From contig NZ_CALBEX010000151.1 of the NCBI RefSeq assembly GCF_937889215.1, positions 1 to 6,341 of the forward strand: a stretch of 6,341 nt of DNA, given 5' to 3'. The DNA comes from an uncultured Limnohabitans sp. GTDB lineage: Bacteria; Pseudomonadota; Gammaproteobacteria; Burkholderiales; Burkholderiaceae_C. The stretch's first letter is position 1. Each line of letters begins with the position of its first letter. The translations under genes were made by a program, and so were the position numbers. Below are positions 1 to 6,341 of the stretch, piece by piece. A model generated the notes under the pieces. That model was given only the letters and a program-made list of their open reading frames with translations. It had not been told where the DNA came from and did no database searches.

Positions 1-464
1 ACATCCAGCACATGGATGCCATCGGCTTTGAGCTGGGCCACATTGCGCTGCGTAGCCGGGTTCGCCCACATCTCGCGGTTCATGGCCGGGGCCACGATCA
101 AAGGCACCAAGTCCAGTGGCCGCGCCAAGCACAACAAGCTGAGCAAATCATCGGCCCGCCCGTGCAGCAATTTGGCCAAAAAATCGGCACTGGCCGGGGC
201 CACAAGCACCGCATCGGCATCGCGGCTGAGGTTGATGTGCGCCATGTTGTTGGCCTCACGCGCATCCCACTGGGACGTGTAAACCGGCCTGCCCGACAAA
301 GCCTGCATGGTCACGGCCGTCATGAAATGCTCGGCCGCCTCGGTCATCACCACCTGCACCGTGCATCCGGCCTTGACCAAGGCGCGGCAGAGTTCCGCCG
401 ACTTGAAGGCCGCTATGCCGCCTGACAAACCCAGAACGATGTGTTTTCCAGCCAATGTGCTCAT
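1..464 (-). CDS. coaBC: CoaBC, N-terminal part (phosphopantothenoylcysteine decarboxylase domain), cut by window edge
   Basis: Bifunctional enzyme of coenzyme A biosynthesis. The CoaB half joins cysteine to 4'-phosphopantothenate and the N-terminal CoaC half, seen here, decarboxylates the product using FMN in the cytoplasm. Reading the complement from the ATG at 464-462 gives 154 residues that run off the left edge. Visible motifs are the flavin-binding GLSGGIAAFK (residues 12-21), the active-site His76 in AHINLSR, APAS at 89-92, and the PAMNREMW signature at 126-133 with its key Asn129. The catalytic Cys and the whole CoaB domain lie outside the window; the family is about 400 residues, so a bit over a third is present. 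The start at 464 gives a standard N-terminus (MSTLAGKHIVLGLSGG), although no good ribosome binding site precedes it. It is divergent from pyrG, and I could not find a convincing promoter for it. Confidence 0.95.
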   Translation of the reverse strand, partial: MSTLAGKHIVLGLSGGIAAFKSAELCRALVKAGCTVQVVMTEAAEHFMTAVTMQALSGRPVYTSQWDAREANNMAHINLSRDADAVLVAPASADFLAKLLHGRADDLLSLLCLARPLDLVPLIVAPAMNREMWANPATQRNVAQLKADGIHVLD

Positions 465-2401
<1,937 letters not shown>

Positions 2402-2424
2402 AACACCCCCACCCGGAGCGCCCC

Positions 2425-3279
2425 ATGAAACTTTGCGGATTTGACGTTGGTCTGAACCAGCCCTTCTTTTTGATCGCGGGCACCTGCTCCATCGAAGGTC
2501 TGGAAATGTCCGTCGAGGTGGCTGGCCGCCTTAAAGAGGCCTGCTCCGCGCTGGGCATTCCCCTGATCTACAAAGGCTCGTTCGACAAGGCCAACCGCTC
2601 CTCAGGCAGCACCCAGCGCGGTGTGGGCATCGATGCGGGCCTGAAAATCCTGGACGAAGTGCGCCGCCAGATCGGCGTGCCCATCCTCACCGATGTGCAC
2701 GACGAATCGCAGGTCAAAACCGTGGCCAGCGTGGTCGACGTGCTGCAGACCCCCGCCTTCTTGTGCCGCCAGACCGATTTCATCCGCGCTGTGGCGCAAT
2801 CGGGCAAACCGGTCAACATCAAGAAGGGCCAGTTCTTGGCCCCTTGGGACATGAAGAACGTCATCGACAAAGCCCGCAGCGCTGCGCGAGAAGTTGACCT
2901 GCCCGAAGACAACTTCTTGGCCTGCGAGCGCGGCGTGAGCTTTGGCTACAACAACCTGGTGGCCGACATGACGAGCCTGGCCGAAATGCGCAAAACCGGC
3001 GCCCCGGTGGTGTTTGACGTGACCCACTCGGTGCAAAAGCCTGGCGGCCAAGGCACCAGCAGCGGCGGTGCCCGCGAGATGGTGCCTGTGCTCGCCCGTG
3101 CGGGCGTGGCCGCTGGCGTGGCGGGTCTCTTCATGGAAACCCACCCCAACCCCGCCGACGCCTGGTCCGACGGCCCCAACGCGGTGCCGCTAGGCAAAAT
3201 GCGGGCCTTGCTAGAGACCCTGGTTCAGCTCGATTCCGTCACCAAAAAGAACCCATTTTTAGAGGATGATTTTTCATGA
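2425..3279 (+). CDS. kdsA: 3-deoxy-8-phosphooctulonate synthase (Kdo-8-P synthase), apparently metal-dependent type
   Basis: KdsA condenses phosphoenolpyruvate with D-arabinose-5-phosphate to give Kdo-8-phosphate, the committed step to the Kdo sugar of lipopolysaccharide. The product has 284 residues, full length for this TIM-barrel family. PEP/phosphate-binding features include DKANRSS (54-60) and [10 protein letters not shown] (131-140). Cys21 in AGTCSIEG occupies the position of the metal-ligand cysteine of Aquifex-type enzymes, where the E. coli metal-free type has Asn. His201 (DVTHSVQ), Glu238 (FMETHP) and Asp249 (WSDGPN) complete the expected metal site, and SDG replaces the CDG of the metal-free class. 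The Thr before Cys21 is unlike the usual AGPC of many relatives. A good GGAG at 2415-2418 sits 6 bases before the ATG. It lies 23 bases after pyrG, and its stop overlaps the next start as ATGA, which suggests translational coupling. Confidence 0.97.
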   Translation: MKLCGFDVGLNQPFFLIAGTCSIEGLEMSVEVAGRLKEACSALGIPLIYKGSFDKANRSSGSTQRGVGIDAGLKILDEVRRQIGVPILTDVHDESQVKTVASVVDVLQTPAFLCRQTDFIRAVAQSGKPVNIKKGQFLAPWDMKNVIDKARSAAREVDLPEDNFLACERGVSFGYNNLVADMTSLAEMRKTGAPVVFDVTHSVQKPGGQGTSSGGAREMVPVLARAGVAAGVAGLFMETHPNPADAWSDGPNAVPLGKMRALLETLVQLDSVTKKNPFLEDDFS

Positions 3280-3563
3280 GCGGCTATATCATTGCCCACG
3301 TTCAGGTGAGCAACCCCACCCAATACGAAGAGTACAAAAAGTGGTCCACCGCGGCCATGAAAACCGCTGGCGCCGAAGTCTGCGTGCGCGGCGGCCAAGT
3401 GCAAGTGCTCGAAGGCGACTGGGCCCCTGAGCGCATCGTGATTTTGAAGTTCCCCTCGTTCGAGGCCGCCAAGGCCTTTTACGAACTGCCCGAATACCTG
3501 AAAGCCCGCGAAGCCCGAGAAGGCGCCGCCATCATGCGCATGGTGGCCGTAGAAGGCGTTTGA
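3276..3563 (+). CDS. DUF1330 family small protein
   Basis: A 95-residue cytoplasmic protein with no signal peptide or membrane segment. It fits the DUF1330 family, small proteins of the dimeric alpha/beta-barrel fold whose biochemical role is not established. Visible family features are the opening YIIAHVQV strand, the NPTQYEEY helix start (13-20), [13 protein letters not shown] (37-49), an [10 protein letters not shown] strand (52-61), the [12 protein letters not shown] helix (63-74) and the closing MVAVEG. The ATG shares four bases with the end of kdsA (ATGA), and GAGG at 3262-3265 lies 10 bases upstream, so translation is probably coupled to kdsA. Its place between kdsA and eno suggests co-expression with these genes but does not reveal a substrate. 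No catalytic residues can be assigned from sequence alone. Confidence 0.9.
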   Translation: MSGYIIAHVQVSNPTQYEEYKKWSTAAMKTAGAEVCVRGGQVQVLEGDWAPERIVILKFPSFEAAKAFYELPEYLKAREAREGAAIMRMVAVEGV

Positions 3564-3582
3564 GCCGCTGACTGTCAAGACC

Positions 3583-3591
3583 TGTTTTATT
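3583..3591 (+). promoter_or_regulatory. Possible weak extended -10 promoter ahead of eno
   Basis: The 51-base gap before eno is the longest inside the gene run and contains a T-rich patch. TGTTTTATT at 3583-3591 can be read as an extended -10 (TG, one base, then TTTATT, four of six matches). No matching -35 is visible. The T-run is not preceded by a GC hairpin, so an intrinsic terminator is unlikely. A separate eno promoter would make sense because enolase is needed at high level, but the sequence support is weak. Confidence 0.2.
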
Positions 3592-3602
3592 TTTCCAATT
3601 GA

Positions 3603-4898
<1,296 letters not shown>

Positions 4899-4910
4899 AG
4901 CAACACGGCC

Positions 4911-5186
4911 ATGGGCAACCGCCTGGTCCCAATCGTGCTGTTCGCCTTGCTGGCGATCGTGCAAGCCCAATTGTGGTTTGGGCAAGGCAGCTTGTCCCAT
5001 GTGCGGGAACTGCAGCAAGAGCTGGAACAGCAAAAACAGCTCAACGAAGCCTCACGGCGTCAGGTAGAACAACTGAGCGCCGAGGTCAACGACCTGAAAG
5101 AAGGCCTGAGCGTGGCGGAAGAGCAAGCCCGAGGCGAATTGGGCATGGTCAAAGCCAACGAAATTTTTGTTCAGATCGCCAAATGA
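4911..5186 (+). CDS. ftsB: Cell division protein FtsB (DivIC family)
   Basis: FtsB is a small bitopic inner-membrane protein that joins FtsL and FtsQ in the divisome and helps activate septal peptidoglycan synthesis. The 91-residue product has a very short cytoplasmic start (MGNR), one membrane segment (about 5-20, LVPIVLFALLAIVQAQ), then a periplasmic coiled coil (about 28-73, rich in Glu, Gln, Leu and Lys) and the family-typical end EEQARGELGMVKANEIFVQI, comparable to the ARNEL-M---E-F ending of other FtsB proteins. The length fits the family (about 90-105). The ATG lies 12 bases after the eno stop with only a weak AAAG upstream. The eno–ftsB linkage is common in proteobacteria and supports the call. 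Its TGA overlaps the next ATG as ATGA, implying coupled translation. Confidence 0.93.
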   Translation: MGNRLVPIVLFALLAIVQAQLWFGQGSLSHVRELQQELEQQKQLNEASRRQVEQLSAEVNDLKEGLSVAEEQARGELGMVKANEIFVQIAK

Positions 5187-5941
5187 GCCGCGCCACTGGT
5201 GAGCGCGGCTTGGCCTTGCCGACACGCCGCATCGCCATCTTGGGTGCCGAAAGCACCGGCAAATCTTGGCTGGCCCAGGCCTTGGCCGAAGCCATTGGCG
5301 CCGCCAAGCCCGATGCCCACGCACAGCACCCGACCGTGCACACCGTCGGCGAAGTGCTGCGCAGCTGGTGTGAACGCGAAGGCCGAACGCCCCAAGCCCA
5401 CGAGCAAGCCCACATTGCCCAGCAACAAGCCGACGCCGTCGCCCACGCGCAAGGCGACTGGGTCATTGCCGACACCACCCCGCTCATGACCGCCGTCTAC
5501 AGCCACCTGCTGTTTGACGACACCCGCCTTTATCCCATGGCGCTGGCACACCACGCCCTGTATGCACACACCCTGGTCACCGGACTCGACCTGCCCTGGG
5601 TCGCCGATGGCCTACAGCGCGATGGCCCGCAGGTGCGTGGCCCGGTCGACACCTTGCTGCGCCAAGCGCTCGACGGTGCAGGTCTGCCCTACCGGGTCGT
5701 TTACGGCCAGGGGCCTCAACGTCTGAACAATGCCTTGCTGGCCTTAGGCCTGCCCGGCACCGACTTGGCCGCGCAAACCACCCGCGACAAGGCCCAATTT
5801 GCCATCAACCAAGGGCGCAATGCTTGGCAATGCAACGACTGCAGCGACCCCGAATGCGAACACACCTTGTTCACCCGCTTGCTGCAACCGCGCGAACCCA
5901 ACGAATCAAGAAGCCATATTTACCAAAAAATCAAAAAATGA
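5183..5941 (+). CDS. NadR-type P-loop kinase/ATPase (nicotinamide riboside kinase-like domain) with C-terminal Cys/His cluster
   Basis: A 252-residue protein with one P-loop domain of the NadR/AAA_28 kind. It shows the Walker A GAESTGKS (21-28), a helix with EQAHIAQQQ (74-82), a Walker B-like strand VIADTTPLMTAVYS (94-107), and the WVADGLQRDGPQVR stretch (139-152), which corresponds to the WVDDGLR region of the NadR ribosylnicotinamide kinase domain. The HTH and NMN adenylyltransferase domains of full NadR are absent, so NAD regulation is not implied; phosphorylation of nicotinamide riboside or another small molecule is the best guess. After the kinase fold comes CNDCSDPECEH (217-227), a CxxC-x4-CxH pattern that could bind zinc or an iron-sulfur cluster. 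The last residues (about 238-252) are basic and encoded by unusually AT-rich DNA. I chose ATG 5183, which overlaps the ftsB stop as ATGA; an open frame extends upstream but lies inside eno and ftsB out of frame. Confidence 0.8.
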   Translation: MSRATGERGLALPTRRIAILGAESTGKSWLAQALAEAIGAAKPDAHAQHPTVHTVGEVLRSWCEREGRTPQAHEQAHIAQQQADAVAHAQGDWVIADTTPLMTAVYSHLLFDDTRLYPMALAHHALYAHTLVTGLDLPWVADGLQRDGPQVRGPVDTLLRQALDGAGLPYRVVYGQGPQRLNNALLALGLPGTDLAAQTTRDKAQFAINQGRNAWQCNDCSDPECEHTLFTRLLQPREPNESRSHIYQKIKK

Positions 5942-5978
5942 CATTCACGCTGGAGTCAAAATTTAAATTAATTCCTAC
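5942..5978. other. AT-rich spacer between convergent genes
   Basis: Line 5941-6000, which covers this spacer, is only about 27% GC by hand count, far below the operon. The spacer contains the 10-base palindrome AATTTAAATT at 5960-5969. I see no GC-rich hairpin with a T-run, so no intrinsic terminator is called for either convergent gene. The composition change begins slightly earlier, in the last dozen or so codons of the kinase gene, and continues into the Ig-repeat gene, so this may mark a recombination boundary. Confidence 0.5.
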
Positions 5979-6341
5979 TTAAGTATTATCAGAATCAAAA
6001 TATCCACCGTTCAAAGCTAAAATTTCGTTTTTCATAGCCAAGTTCCTGTTCGGGTGATGAATGGAGGAAATCAGGTTGCCTGCTTTGTCGAGCAATTTGG
6101 CTTGCAAACTGTACAGGCCATCTGCCAGTTCAGCTTGACTTGTCCGATCCCAGGTCCAATTCCCATTGTCATCGGGCGTGACGTAGGTTTTTTCAATGAC
6201 AGTGTTTCCTTGAGTCAAGGTCAACTCAACCGATGCCCCGTTGCCTGTAAACGAGGACACTTTTCCGGCGTACTCGTGTGTTCTGTCTTGGGTGATGAAA
6301 TCACCATTGGCCAGTGATGCATTGGCTGCGTTTAGATTGTG
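5979..6341 (-). CDS. C-terminal end of a bacterial Ig-like repeat protein, 5' part beyond window edge
   Basis: The complement reads open from the right edge (6341) to TAA at 5981-5979, 120 residues. A GTG at 6260 could be read as a start, but the frame is open upstream with matching Ig-like sequence, so this is the end of a longer gene. Residues about 24-89 form one Ig-like module: EYAGKVSSF, then VELTLTQGNTVIEKTYV, DDNGNWTWD (57-65), LADGLYSLQAKLLDKAGN (72-89). The NGNWTW and ADGxYxxxAxxxDxAGN patterns are typical of tandem Ig-like (Big-type) modules in large adhesins and other secreted surface proteins. Residues 90-120 look like the linker and start of another module, and the protein stops there. 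I see no membrane anchor, LPXTG motif or RTX repeats in the visible part. At about 48% GC (hand count 6001-6341) it is lower than the operon. The role, probably adhesion or surface display, is inferred. Confidence 0.7.
   Translation of the reverse strand, partial: HNLNAANASLANGDFITQDRTHEYAGKVSSFTGNGASVELTLTQGNTVIEKTYVTPDDNGNWTWDRTSQAELADGLYSLQAKLLDKAGNLISSIHHPNRNLAMKNEILALNGGYFDSDNT

Noticed and set aside
3583..3595. T-rich run after the DUF1330 gene as an intrinsic terminator
   Set aside because: No GC-rich inverted repeat precedes the T-run.
6054..6317. Plus-strand open frame of 87 codons opposite the Ig-like gene
   Set aside because: The minus strand gives recognisable Ig-like module patterns (NGNWTW, ADGLYSLQAKLLDKAGN) and stays open to the window edge; the plus-strand product resembles nothing I know.

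Overview
The window looks like a chromosomal segment of a Burkholderiales betaproteobacterium, most likely a member of the Comamonadaceae. This placement is an inference. It rests on the gene order pyrG–kdsA–DUF1330–eno–ftsB, on the sequence style of PyrG, KdsA and enolase, and on the fairly GC-rich coding sequence (one hand-counted eno line is about 58% GC). No database search was possible.

Layout: (1) 1-464, minus strand: the N-terminal part of coaBC (coenzyme A biosynthesis), running off the left edge. (2) 465-754: a divergent intergenic region with a perfect TATAAT at 706-711 and a 6-bp hairpin just ahead of pyrG. (3) 755-5941, plus strand: a tight run of six genes, pyrG, kdsA, a DUF1330 gene, eno, ftsB and a NadR-type P-loop kinase/ATPase. 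The gaps are 23 bp, a 4-bp overlap, 51 bp, 12 bp and a 4-bp overlap, so this is very probably one operon, perhaps with a second promoter before eno. (4) 5942-5978: a short AT-rich spacer. (5) 5979-6341, minus strand: the C-terminal end of a bacterial Ig-like repeat protein (surface or secreted type) that enters from the right edge, convergent with the operon and of lower GC (about 48% by hand count).

How the genes fit together: enolase makes PEP, which KdsA condenses with arabinose-5-phosphate to Kdo-8-phosphate. PyrG makes CTP, which is later needed to activate Kdo as CMP-Kdo for lipopolysaccharide. FtsB belongs to the division complex. The operon therefore couples central metabolism with envelope growth and division.

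Most of the window is ordinary core genome and I see no new defence system, CRISPR array, insertion sequence or RNA gene. The points most worth a second look are at the right end: a NadR-like kinase domain with a C-terminal Cys/His cluster, and an Ig-repeat gene whose stop falls just where the next repeat should begin, next to an abrupt AT-rich change.
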